Source of the DNA: Verrucomicrobiota bacterium
GTDB lineage: Bacteria; Verrucomicrobiota; Kiritimatiellia; CAIQIC01; Lenti-01
Direction of reading: 5' to 3'
Assembly (NCBI GenBank): GCA_003451935.1
Contig: DMJA01000247.1
Span: forward strand, 1 to 15,083
DNA length: 15,083 bases
Notes under the pieces: model-generated
The model's database searches: none
What the model was told of the DNA's origin: nothing
The model's input: only the letters and a program-made list of their open reading frames with translations
Position numbers and translations under genes: made by a program
Part shown: in pieces, positions 1-6,407 of the stretch
How the letters are laid out: each line of letters opens with the position of its first letter
Position numbering within the stretch: the first letter of the stretch is position 1

Positions 1-1025
1 TGGGTGTCGTTGAGCTGGATGGCGACCTTGTCGGGGAAGGCGTGGATGTCGTTGCCGTCGGCCTTGAAGCGGCGGAGGATGTCGTGCAGCGAACAGGCGA
101 CGAAGAAATACTGCTGCTTGAAGCGGAGGCTGCGGCCCTGCTCGATGTTGTCGTTTGGATACAGCACCTTGGTGATGTTTTCCGTGAGCGTCTTGGCCTC
201 GTAGGCCTTCATGTAGTCGCCGTTGTTGAAGAAGGTGAGGTTGAAATCCTCGGTGGACTTCGCCTCCCACAGGCGCAGGTTGTTGACGGTGTTGTTGCCG
301 TAGCCGGGGATGGGGTTGTCGTAGGGGATGCCCAGGACGGTATCATAGCCGACCCAGCGGGCGACCAGTCGGCCGTTGACCTCCTCCATGGCGACGTGGC
401 CGCCGAAATGGACCTCGAACTGCGATTCGGGGCGCTCGATTTCCCACGGATTGCCGAAACGCAGCCAGTTGTCGGGTTCCTCGACCTGGTAGCCGTGTTT
501 GATGGCCTGGCGGAAGATGCCGTAGTCGTAGCGGACGCCGTAGCCGTAGCCGGGAAGCTGGAGCGTGGCCAGCGAGTCGAGGAAGCAGGCGGCGAGGCGC
601 CCGAGGCCGCCGTTGCCGAGGCCGGCGTCGCGCTCGATGTCGCGCAGGAAGTCCCAGGACAGGCCAAGCTCCGACATGGCCTGCGTGACCGTGTCGTCGA
701 GCTGGAGGTTGATGACGTTGTTGCCCATGGCGCGGCCGATGAGGTACTCCATGGAGAGGTAGTAGGCGCGCTTGGCGCCGGTCTTGTGGTAGGCAACGCT
801 GGTACGGATCCAGCCATCGACCAGGCGGTCGCGGATGGCGAGGGCGAGCGCGTAGTAGCGGTCGTGGTCGGTGGCCGAGAACTCGTCCTTGGCCAGGGAG
901 TACTTGAGGTGGTTCAGATAGCTGCGCTTGATCGCCTCGACGGTGTTGGGCTTGCTGCCGTTGACGGGCAGATCGGCGGCATTCTTCTGTTTTCCGTTTG
1001 CGCTCATCTTCGTGGCTCCATTCAT
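1..1025 (-). CDS. glgP: Glycogen/alpha-glucan phosphorylase, N-terminal part (runs off the window)
   Basis: This enzyme releases glucose-1-phosphate from glycogen or maltodextrin by phosphorolysis in the cytoplasm, using pyridoxal phosphate. About 341 codons are present of the ~820 usual for the family; the rest lies to the left of the window. The translation shows family hallmarks in order: YYLSMEYLIGRAMGNN, then DAGLGNGGLGRLAACFLDSLATL, GYGVRYDYGIFRQ, and KVAIQLNDTH at the window edge. The PLP lysine is in the missing C-terminal half. I chose ATG 1025 (MNGATKMSANG) because GGAGG lies 6 nt upstream; ATG 1007 is an alternative with a weaker GGAG. The gene is divergent from the GT2 gene at 1148 and has its own promoter-like sequence. 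Identification is certain at family level; glgP versus malP cannot be separated here. Confidence 0.97.
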   Translation of the reverse strand, partial: MNGATKMSANGKQKNAADLPVNGSKPNTVEAIKRSYLNHLKYSLAKDEFSATDHDRYYALALAIRDRLVDGWIRTSVAYHKTGAKRAYYLSMEYLIGRAMGNNVINLQLDDTVTQAMSELGLSWDFLRDIERDAGLGNGGLGRLAACFLDSLATLQLPGYGYGVRYDYGIFRQAIKHGYQVEEPDNWLRFGNPWEIERPESQFEVHFGGHVAMEEVNGRLVARWVGYDTVLGIPYDNPIPGYGNNTVNNLRLWEAKSTEDFNLTFFNNGDYMKAYEAKTLTENITKVLYPNDNIEQGRSLRFKQQYFFVACSLHDILRRFKADGNDIHAFPDKVAIQLNDT

Positions 1026-1031
1026 CTCCGG

Positions 1032-1036
1032 CCTCC
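1032..1036 (-). promoter_or_regulatory. Shine-Dalgarno site of glgP
   Basis: GGAGG on the minus strand, 6 nt before ATG 1025. It favours this ATG over the in-frame ATG at 1007. Confidence 0.6.
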
Positions 1037-1058
1037 GGCAAGGTAAACCGTTTCGGGC

Positions 1059-1087
1059 AAGGTAGGGATTCGGTTCGGCGGGGTCAA
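1059..1087 (-). promoter_or_regulatory. Putative sigma70-type promoter of glgP
   Basis: On the minus strand TTGACC (1087-1082, 5 of 6 to TTGACA) is followed by a 17-nt spacer and TACCTT (1064-1059, a weak -10). It lies 34 nt upstream of the glgP ATG, leaving room for a short leader with the GGAGG. Seen by eye only. Confidence 0.4.
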
Positions 1088-1109
1088 GAAAACATGGCGT
1101 TTTCGCGCG

Positions 1110-1138
1110 TTGCATGTGCGGCACAGGGCAGATAAAGT
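1110..1138 (+). promoter_or_regulatory. Putative promoter of the plus-strand glycan/permease cluster
   Basis: TTGCAT (1110-1115), a 17-nt spacer, and TAAAGT (1133-1138). The -10-like box ends 9 nt before the GT2 ATG at 1148 and no Shine-Dalgarno is visible, so transcription would start almost at the ATG, giving a leaderless mRNA. Both hexamers are imperfect, so this is tentative. Confidence 0.35.
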
Positions 1139-1147
1139 ACGCCCCGT

Positions 1148-2080
1148 ATGAGCGAGCCGTTGGTCAGCGTGTGCATCGGGGCGTACAACCGGAAAGACTA
1201 TATCCGGGAATGCGTGGATTCGGCACTGGCGCAAACATGGCCGAACAAGGAAATCATCGTGGTGGACGATGCCTCGACGGACGGGACGCGCGAAATCCTG
1301 CAAAGCTATGGGGATTCCATCCGATTGATCTTGCGGGAGAGCAATTCCGGCATCTGTCCGATCACGCGAAACCAAGCGGTTCAGGCGGCGAAGGGCGAAT
1401 ATGTGGCGTTTCTGGACTCGGACGACAAGTGGTATCCAGATAAACTGGCCAAGCAGGTGGCGTTCATGGGGGCGCATTTGGAGATTCCGTTGTGCCACAC
1501 GCTGTGTCACGTGATCGATGAACGCTCTCAGGTGGTAGGCGTACGCCATGGCGTGGGGGGGGTGCCGGCGACGGGCATGATATTCGAACGGTTGCTGGAG
1601 CATTGCTGGATCACGATTTCCACGGTCATGGTCCGCCGGACGCTTTTCGAGGACGTGGGCTGGTTCTGCGAAGAAGAGGAAACCGGTATCATCGGGGAGG
1701 ATCAGGATTTCTTTCTGCGGGTTGCCCGCTCCCATCCCATCGGGTTGCTGGAAGAAGTGCTGGCGGGTTATCGGAAAGCCCCGACAGGTGTTTCTCGGAA
1801 TCGGTGGAAAGTCACCCCGGAATCCCAGTCGTTCAATGAAATCCTGATCCGCCGCCGGCACATCTGGGAAGGGGTGGTGCCGAAGCGCCGGGTGGTCCGC
1901 GCGCACAGCGATGCGTGCATCGCCAATGCCAAGCATTGGCGAAGCCACGGTTACGCCGGGCGGTCCTTGTATTTTTGCTGGCGGGGTTTGATGCACAATC
2001 CGGGAAACTGGCGGTTGTGGGAAGAAGCGGGGCGGACGCTGGTCCGGGCCTGCATTCCGCTGAAGGACAAAGGAACATGA
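1148..2080 (+). CDS. Family 2 glycosyltransferase
   Basis: A 310-residue GT-A fold glycosyltransferase that would transfer a nucleotide-activated sugar to a growing surface glycan at the cytoplasmic face. Visible GT2 features are PLVSVCIGAYNRKDYI at the N-terminus, the nucleotide-binding VVDDAS (D40-D41), the metal-binding DxD in AFLDSDD (D90-x-D92), and the acidic GEDQDFFLR near residue 183 in the usual catalytic-base region. No membrane segment is seen. Donor and acceptor cannot be told from sequence. It heads the plus cluster, starts with no obvious Shine-Dalgarno, and its TGA overlaps the ATG of the next gene (ATGA), indicating translational coupling. A run of eight G lies at 1555-1562. 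Confidence 0.93.
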   Translation: MSEPLVSVCIGAYNRKDYIRECVDSALAQTWPNKEIIVVDDASTDGTREILQSYGDSIRLILRESNSGICPITRNQAVQAAKGEYVAFLDSDDKWYPDKLAKQVAFMGAHLEIPLCHTLCHVIDERSQVVGVRHGVGGVPATGMIFERLLEHCWITISTVMVRRTLFEDVGWFCEEEETGIIGEDQDFFLRVARSHPIGLLEEVLAGYRKAPTGVSRNRWKVTPESQSFNEILIRRRHIWEGVVPKRRVVRAHSDACIANAKHWRSHGYAGRSLYFCWRGLMHNPGNWRLWEEAGRTLVRACIPLKDKGT

Positions 2081-3141
2081 CAGCCTCTCACCCCTTGTAC
2101 ATAGTCCAGTTCCGTCCGGACGGATTTTCTGCGAATTCGGGGCTGGAACCGATTGCCCGGGAGTTGGACGCGGAAATCCTGCCGTTTTCCCCGACTTGGT
2201 CGCGGCTCCAGAAGAAAAGTTGGACGCTGGGCAATGTGTTGCGGCAATGGGGAATTCGGCATTACGGATCGACATGGAACGCGCTGGTGCCGTGGCAGGA
2301 CGAAGCGCGGATATTGCGGGGGTTGCCGACAAGTTCGGAACTCTATCCGGTGCATTTCCTCTGGGGCGAGTTCGCGGCGCCGAAACGGATTGCTCCATAC
2401 CACCGCAAAGGCGCGCGCGTGGTGGTCAGCGTGCACTGCAGCGCGCGGCGATGGGATTCGGTATGGTTGCGGCCGGACGGGTATGCGCAGGCCGACGAAG
2501 TGGTGCTGACCTCGGAAAGTCAGCGGCCATTTGTGGAGCGGCACGTGCCGGCGGACCGGATCCGCACGATTTTGCACGGGGTGGTGGCCGAATATTTCAC
2601 GCCGCCGGCGATGCGGGAACCCCGCGGCAAGTTCCGGATGTTCATGCTCGGGGACACCGAGCGCGACCACCAGTTTGCGGCGCAGGTGGCGGCGCGGCTG
2701 CCGGCGGACAAATTCGAGTGGCGGATCCGGACGGTCTCGCATGAGCAGTCGGTCTATGCGGGGATCTCCTGCTTGAACCTTCTGCCCCGGCTTTCCGAGG
2801 AGGAGATGCTCAGGGAATATCGGCAAGCGGACTTGCTAGCAATGCCGATGCTGGACAGCGCGGCGAACAACGTGATCCTCGAAAGCATGGCCTGCGGCAC
2901 CCCTGTGATGACGAACCGCACCGGGGGAGTGCCGGAATACGTGGATCCCGCCGGCAATTTCGTGATGAGCAACGACCGCAACGTGGATGAGTGGGTCGAG
3001 AAACTCCTGTGGCTGGAAAAAAATCGCGTCGTGGCGGAGCGGCTACGCCCGGCTACGCGGGCGTGGGCGGAAAAATTCGACTGGAAACTCATCGCCGAGC
3101 AATATCGCGAGATGTATCGGCAAGTTCTTGCGCGCGGGTGA
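2077..3141 (+). CDS. Family 4 glycosyltransferase (GT-B fold)
   Basis: A 354-residue retaining-type glycosyltransferase, probably adding a sugar to the same glycan as the preceding GT2. The C-terminal Glycos_transf_1 half is clear: a LLPRLSEEEMLREYRQADLL stretch, then NVILESMACGTPVMTN and GGVPEYV around residues 264-288, the usual donor-binding region. The N-terminal half (FRPDGFSANSGLEPIAREL) matches an acceptor domain only loosely. I start at ATG 2077, which overlaps the previous stop as ATGA. The frame stays open back to 1915, but that would sit inside the GT2 gene. The stop TGA at 3139-3141 overlaps an ATG (TGATG) that opens only a six-codon frame; this junction is nearly repeated at 5269-5291. 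Confidence 0.9.
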   Translation: MTASHPLYIVQFRPDGFSANSGLEPIARELDAEILPFSPTWSRLQKKSWTLGNVLRQWGIRHYGSTWNALVPWQDEARILRGLPTSSELYPVHFLWGEFAAPKRIAPYHRKGARVVVSVHCSARRWDSVWLRPDGYAQADEVVLTSESQRPFVERHVPADRIRTILHGVVAEYFTPPAMREPRGKFRMFMLGDTERDHQFAAQVAARLPADKFEWRIRTVSHEQSVYAGISCLNLLPRLSEEEMLREYRQADLLAMPMLDSAANNVILESMACGTPVMTNRTGGVPEYVDPAGNFVMSNDRNVDEWVEKLLWLEKNRVVAERLRPATRAWAEKFDWKLIAEQYREMYRQVLARG

Positions 3142-3150
3142 TGGAACGGC
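3128..3150 (+). repeat. Left copy of a 23-bp direct repeat bordering the esterase/acyltransferase cassette
   Basis: TTGCG, two variable bases, then CGGGTGATGGAACGGC. It matches 5269-5291 at 21 of 23 positions. In both copies it holds the last codons and TGA of the upstream gene, followed by ATGGAACGGC. In this left copy the ATG no longer opens a real gene. Confidence 0.75.
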
Positions 3151-3161
3151 CCTGGCATTGA
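3141..3161 (+). other. Six-codon mini-ORF (MERPWH), possible relic start of a permease gene
   Basis: ATG GAA CGG CCC TGG CAT TGA begins in a TGATG overlap with the GT4 stop and ends in a TTGA overlap with the likely TTG start of the esterase. Its first codons (ATG GAA CGG) equal those of the YejB-like gene at 5282. It may pass ribosomes on to the esterase start. Whether it is translated is inference. Confidence 0.35.
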
Positions 3162-4093
3162 ACCGCACGGCTCCATCAAAAGCATATTTTCCGGGGCGGT
3201 GGGCGCGCGCGATTCTTCCCGTTCTGATTTTAGCGGGCTGTTGCTGGATTATTGGACAGTTTGCCCCGTCGTCCGAAGCCGACAGAAACCCAGAGAGAAT
3301 AGCGCTATGGCCGGCTTCTTCTCTTCCGGCGGGGAAGGAATTGCAGGACAATGCCTATATCACGGTCTACCGGCCATCGCATTCCAGCGGAACGGCCATC
3401 GTGATTTGCCCCGGGGGGGGGTATGGCGCATTGAATTTGGACATCGAGGGACGCGGGATTGCCCGATGGCTGATCCAACATGGAATTACGGGGGTAGTGT
3501 TGGAATATCGCCTTCCCCATGGTAATCCCGATGTTCCCTTGGTGGATGCACAACAGGCTATCCGGTTTGTGCGCCATCATGCGGATCAATGGCAGGTGCA
3601 AGCCGACCGAGTGGGGATCTTGGGCTTCTCAGCTGGCGGACATCTGGCGTCAATGGTTTCCACCCTCTCGGAACGTCCGATGGGGCCAAGGTCTAATGCG
3701 TTGGGGTTGGTATCGCCCCGTCCGAATTTTGCGATTCTCATATACCCCGTCATATCCATGGGGGCCTTGGCCGACATTGGATCCCGGCAAAATCTTTTGG
3801 GTTCTGCCCCTTCGTCAGAGCAGGTCGAGGCATATTCGATCGAGCGGCATGTCTCCTCCAACACCCCTCCCGTTTTCCTGATCCATGCCCAGGACGACCC
3901 GGTTGTCTCTGTGGAGAACAGCCGGATGTTTCTCAAGGTTTTGAAAGCCAAGGGGGTCTCGGCCACCATTTACGAATTCAATGACGGCGGGCACGGTCTG
4001 GGATATGGAGGTCCCCTTTGGAAGGAATGGCAGGAGCAAGCATTGGTTTGGATGCGGCGCCAAGGAATGATCAGCGAAAAGAAGGTGCCTTGA
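3158..4093 (+). CDS. Alpha/beta-hydrolase, esterase-like, predicted lipoprotein
   Basis: A 311-residue protein of the BD-FAE/Aes-like esterase group, plausibly removing acyl groups from a glycan in the periplasm or outer membrane. From TTG 3158 the N-terminus is a lipoprotein signal: basic residues, hydrophobic AILPVLILAGC, and a lipobox cysteine at 28. The oxyanion motif CPGGGYG is at 84-90, the nucleophile elbow GFSAGGH has Ser158, the acid is in HAQDDPVV (D247), and the histidine is in NDGGHGLGYG (H279). The triad is complete. No ATG fits. TTG 3158 overlaps the mini-ORF stop as TTGA; TTG 3128 is an alternative start. The GGG codons 86-88 form a run of nine G (3413-3421). Base composition looks lower in GC than the surrounding genes. 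Substrate is not determinable. Confidence 0.85.
   Translation: MNRTAPSKAYFPGRWARAILPVLILAGCCWIIGQFAPSSEADRNPERIALWPASSLPAGKELQDNAYITVYRPSHSSGTAIVICPGGGYGALNLDIEGRGIARWLIQHGITGVVLEYRLPHGNPDVPLVDAQQAIRFVRHHADQWQVQADRVGILGFSAGGHLASMVSTLSERPMGPRSNALGLVSPRPNFAILIYPVISMGALADIGSRQNLLGSAPSSEQVEAYSIERHVSSNTPPVFLIHAQDDPVVSVENSRMFLKVLKAKGVSATIYEFNDGGHGLGYGGPLWKEWQEQALVWMRRQGMISEKKVP
3413..3421 (+). repeat. Poly-G tract (G9) in the esterase gene
   Basis: Nine consecutive G encode the three glycines of the oxyanion-hole motif. A one-base slip would shift the frame about 70 codons before the catalytic serine. Confidence 0.9.
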
Positions 4094-4172
4094 CCCACCC
4101 GGTGCGGGAGGCAACCCCTGGTGGGATTGGGAATTGCATAAGCCTGCACGTTGGTGACAGAATCTCTCAACA

Positions 4173-5282
4173 ATGGAAACGACCCGGCAACAAATCGCTC
4201 CGCTGACCAGTATCCGTATCTTTGCGGCAGTCTTGGTGGTGATTTATCACTATGGACGAAATGTCTGGCCATTTGCGGAGGGGTGGTTGCATCGTGTTAC
4301 GGCGTGTTCGGGGTCGTCTGTCGCGTTTTTCTTTTTCTTGTCCGGTTTTATCTTGGCGCATGCTTATCAGGGATATCGCTGGCAAGAGCCGGGGAAACTG
4401 AAAAAATATTATGTGGCACGTATCGCACGGATCTACCCGGTGTATGTATTGGCTTTGCTGGCGACTTTTGCCCTGAATCTGCCCCATGTCTATTGGGATC
4501 GCATTTCGGTCGTGGAGGCCGCAACGACACTGCAAGTCCATCTTGGGCTGTTGCAGGCGTGGCTGCCGGATTATGTTTATAAATTGAACATGCCCGGGTG
4601 GTCCCTTTCGGTGGAGGCAAGTTTTTACCTTCTGTTCCCGCTCATTGTTCCTCGCCTGATGGCCATGCGTCGCTCCGTGGCGTTGCTTCTATTCGGGCTG
4701 CTTTATGTGATTTCCCAAGCGGTATTGGGGGGGGGGGCGAGGGGCTTAATCTGGAAAGATTGGTTTTTTGCAAGCGACACGGTTCATCACCTTTTGATGT
4801 ATCACCCAGTGGTGTATTGGCCGGTATTTTTGATGGGAGTGCTGATGTTTAGATTCTCGGCCGCCGTTCCGAACCCTCGCCCGTTCTCGCCTCTGCTGAT
4901 GGGATTGATGTCGGTGTCTGCCATCGCGCTGATTGCCTTCTTGTCATTTTGGGCAGGCGATATTTTAAACTACGCCATCCATGTGGGAATGCTGGCCCCG
5001 CTCTATGGAGTGTTGTTGTTTTCGTTGTGTGAGCCTCGCAATTGGCTGGCGCAGTTGCTGTCTGTCCGTTGGTTGCACTATTTGGGGGAGGCGAGCTATG
5101 GCGTCTATATCCTCCAGTTGCCCGTCTATGGCATTTGGATGTGCACGGGGGTGGCCCCGGCCCAAACCGAACTGTTTTTCTACCTCTACTTGGCTTCGCT
5201 TCTCATAGTTTCCACAGTTCTGTTCCGATGGTTTGAAACGCCCCTGCGCCGATGGATGCGGCGCTCATTTGCGTCCGGGTGA
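4173..5282 (+). CDS. Acyltransferase family 3 membrane protein (OafA/YrhL-like)
   Basis: A 369-residue polytopic membrane protein that would move an acyl group, often acetyl, from the cytoplasmic side to a surface glycan. AT3 features are visible: LTSIRIFAAVLVVIYHYG with Arg15 and His26 in the first helix, FFFFLSGFILAHA, RIARIYPVYV (about 83-92), and WSLSVEASFYLLFPL. About ten hydrophobic segments follow one another to the C-terminus. The length is normal for a stand-alone AT3 domain without an SGNH tail. The start is ATG 4173; no clear Shine-Dalgarno is seen, and a 79-bp gap separates it from the esterase. The TGA overlaps the ATG of the yejB-like gene (TGATG). An 11-G tract lies at 4727-4737. 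An esterase paired with an acyltransferase suggests control of glycan O-acylation. Confidence 0.92.
   Translation: METTRQQIAPLTSIRIFAAVLVVIYHYGRNVWPFAEGWLHRVTACSGSSVAFFFFLSGFILAHAYQGYRWQEPGKLKKYYVARIARIYPVYVLALLATFALNLPHVYWDRISVVEAATTLQVHLGLLQAWLPDYVYKLNMPGWSLSVEASFYLLFPLIVPRLMAMRRSVALLLFGLLYVISQAVLGGGARGLIWKDWFFASDTVHHLLMYHPVVYWPVFLMGVLMFRFSAAVPNPRPFSPLLMGLMSVSAIALIAFLSFWAGDILNYAIHVGMLAPLYGVLLFSLCEPRNWLAQLLSVRWLHYLGEASYGVYILQLPVYGIWMCTGVAPAQTELFFYLYLASLLIVSTVLFRWFETPLRRWMRRSFASG
4727..4737 (+). repeat. Poly-G tract (G11) in the acyltransferase gene
   Basis: Eleven consecutive G encode glycines near residue 186-189 (VLGGGARG). It is the longest homopolymer noticed in the window and sits mid-gene, so slippage would truncate the protein. 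Confidence 0.9.
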
Positions 5283-5291
5283 TGGAACGGC
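5269..5291 (+). repeat. Right copy of the 23-bp direct repeat bordering the cassette
   Basis: Matches 3128-3150 at 21 of 23 positions, including an exact 16-mer CGGGTGATGGAACGGC. Here the ATG is the true start of the YejB-like gene. Confidence 0.75.
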
Positions 5292-6319
5292 TGGACTATT
5301 TTTTGCGGCGGTTGCTGCTGATGGTGCCGACGTTTGTCGGGATCACGTTGGTTTGCTTTGCGCTGTGCCAGGTGGTGCCGGGGGGGCCGGTGGAGCAGGC
5401 GCTGGCGAAGATGCGCGGGATGGGGGCGGCGGAGGCAGGGCGGAGTCCGCATGCGGGCGCGGCGGTCTCACCGGAGCAGCGCAAGGCGCTGGAGGCGCAT
5501 TTCGGGTTCGATAAACCGGTATTGCAGCGGTACTGGATTTGGCTGGCGAAGGACAAGATGGGGCTGGCGGCGCGGTCGTACAAGTATCCAAACAAGACGG
5601 TCGGGCAGCTGATCGTCGATCGGTTCAAGATTTCGCTGGTGTTCGGGATTTCGGGGTTCGTGCTGACGTATCTGATCTGCATTCCGCTGGGGATCGCGAA
5701 GGCGCTGCGGCACGGGAGCGTGTTCGACGCGGCGAGCAGCGCGCTGGTGTTCGTCGGCTATGCGATCCCGGCGTTCGCGTTCGGCATGCTGCTGAAAATG
5801 CTTTTTGCGGGAGCGGGCGAGGGATTCTGGGACATCCTGCCGGCGGCGGGAGTGGTGTCGGTGAACTATGAACTGCTGTCGCCGTGGGGCAAGTTCCAGG
5901 ATTTGGCGGCGCATTTCGTGCTGCCGGTATCGTGCTACGTGATCGGCAACTTTGCGGTGCTGACGCTGTTGATGAAGAATTCGCTGCTGGAGCAGATCGG
6001 GCAGGATTATGTCCGCACGGTGTTGGCGAAGGGCGGCAGCCTGCGGCGGGCTGTCTGGTTCCATGCTTTCCGCAACGCCCTGATTCCCATTGCGACGGGG
6101 TTCGGCGGCGTGCTGGGCATCTTGTTCGCGGGCTCTGTGCTGATCGAGAAGGTGTTCGAGATTCCAGGGATGGGGCGGCTGAGCCTGGACGCGATCGTTA
6201 GCCGCGACTACATGGTGTTCATGGGCATTCTGGCAGTGACGTCGGTGCTGGGGCTGCTTGGGCGGTTGCTGTCCGACGCGTGCTATCTGTGGATCGATCC
6301 CCGGATTCAGTTCGATTAG
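5282..6319 (+). CDS. yejB: ABC transporter inner-membrane permease, YejB-like
   Basis: A 345-residue permease of the Opp/Dpp class. E. coli YejB, in YejABEF, takes up peptides and microcin C. The match to YejB is specific: RRLLLMVPTFVGITLV at the start, PGGPVEQA, FGFDKPVLQRY, VGYAIPAFAFGMLLKMLFAG, and the C-terminal DPRIQFD. The binding-protein-dependent permease loop is RTVLAKGGSLRRAVWFHAFRNALIP. About six membrane helices are evident. The start ATG 5282 shares its A with the preceding TGA. An upstream in-frame ATG at 5252 would lie within the acyltransferase gene and adds non-YejB residues. No Shine-Dalgarno is seen, so translation probably relies on coupling. A perfect small hairpin overlaps its stop. 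Neither a YejA binding protein nor a YejF ATPase is in the window. Confidence 0.9.
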   Translation: MERLDYFLRRLLLMVPTFVGITLVCFALCQVVPGGPVEQALAKMRGMGAAEAGRSPHAGAAVSPEQRKALEAHFGFDKPVLQRYWIWLAKDKMGLAARSYKYPNKTVGQLIVDRFKISLVFGISGFVLTYLICIPLGIAKALRHGSVFDAASSALVFVGYAIPAFAFGMLLKMLFAGAGEGFWDILPAAGVVSVNYELLSPWGKFQDLAAHFVLPVSCYVIGNFAVLTLLMKNSLLEQIGQDYVRTVLAKGGSLRRAVWFHAFRNALIPIATGFGGVLGILFAGSVLIEKVFEIPGMGRLSLDAIVSRDYMVFMGILAVTSVLGLLGRLLSDACYLWIDPRIQFD

Positions 6320-6327
6320 CAATCGAA
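6311..6327 (+). other. Perfect small hairpin over the yejB stop codon
   Basis: TTCGATT-AGC-AATCGAA, a 7-bp stem with a 3-nt loop spanning the TAG stop (6317-6319). No T-tract follows, so it is not a typical terminator. Confidence 0.4.
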
Positions 6328-6337
6328 GAGGGGCAAC

Positions 6338-6367
6338 CACGGATGGACACGGATTAACACGGATTTA
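6338..6367 (+). repeat. Three 10-bp tandem units with CACGGAT core
   Basis: CACGGATGGA, CACGGATTAA and CACGGATTTA follow head to tail in the yejB-yejE gap. It directly precedes the heptamer array at 6368. Confidence 0.75.
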
Positions 6368-6402
6368 AATTCTGAATTCTGACTACTGAATTCTGACAAC
6401 TT
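6368..6402 (+). repeat. Five degenerate 7-bp tandem units (AATTCTG)
   Basis: AATTCTG, AATTCTG, ACTACTG, AATTCTG, ACAACTT run in phase and end 5 nt before the YejE ATG, occupying the place where a ribosome-binding site would be. Confidence 0.7.
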
Positions 6403-6407
6403 TCAAA

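Noticed and set aside
42..1046. Long plus-strand open frame opposite glgP
   Set aside because: It is antisense to an unmistakable glycogen phosphorylase and consists of Val/Ala/Gly/Asp-rich low-information sequence, typical of shadow frames in GC-rich genes.
1022..2826. Minus-strand frames of 458 and 291 codons opposite the two glycosyltransferase genes
   Set aside because: Arg/Pro/His-rich shadow translations; the plus strand has clear GT2 and GT4 motifs.
2987..3157. Extension of the esterase frame upstream to 2987
   Set aside because: It would overlap the GT4 C-terminus by 155 bp, and the added Arg/Ser-rich sequence would bury the lipoprotein signal peptide.
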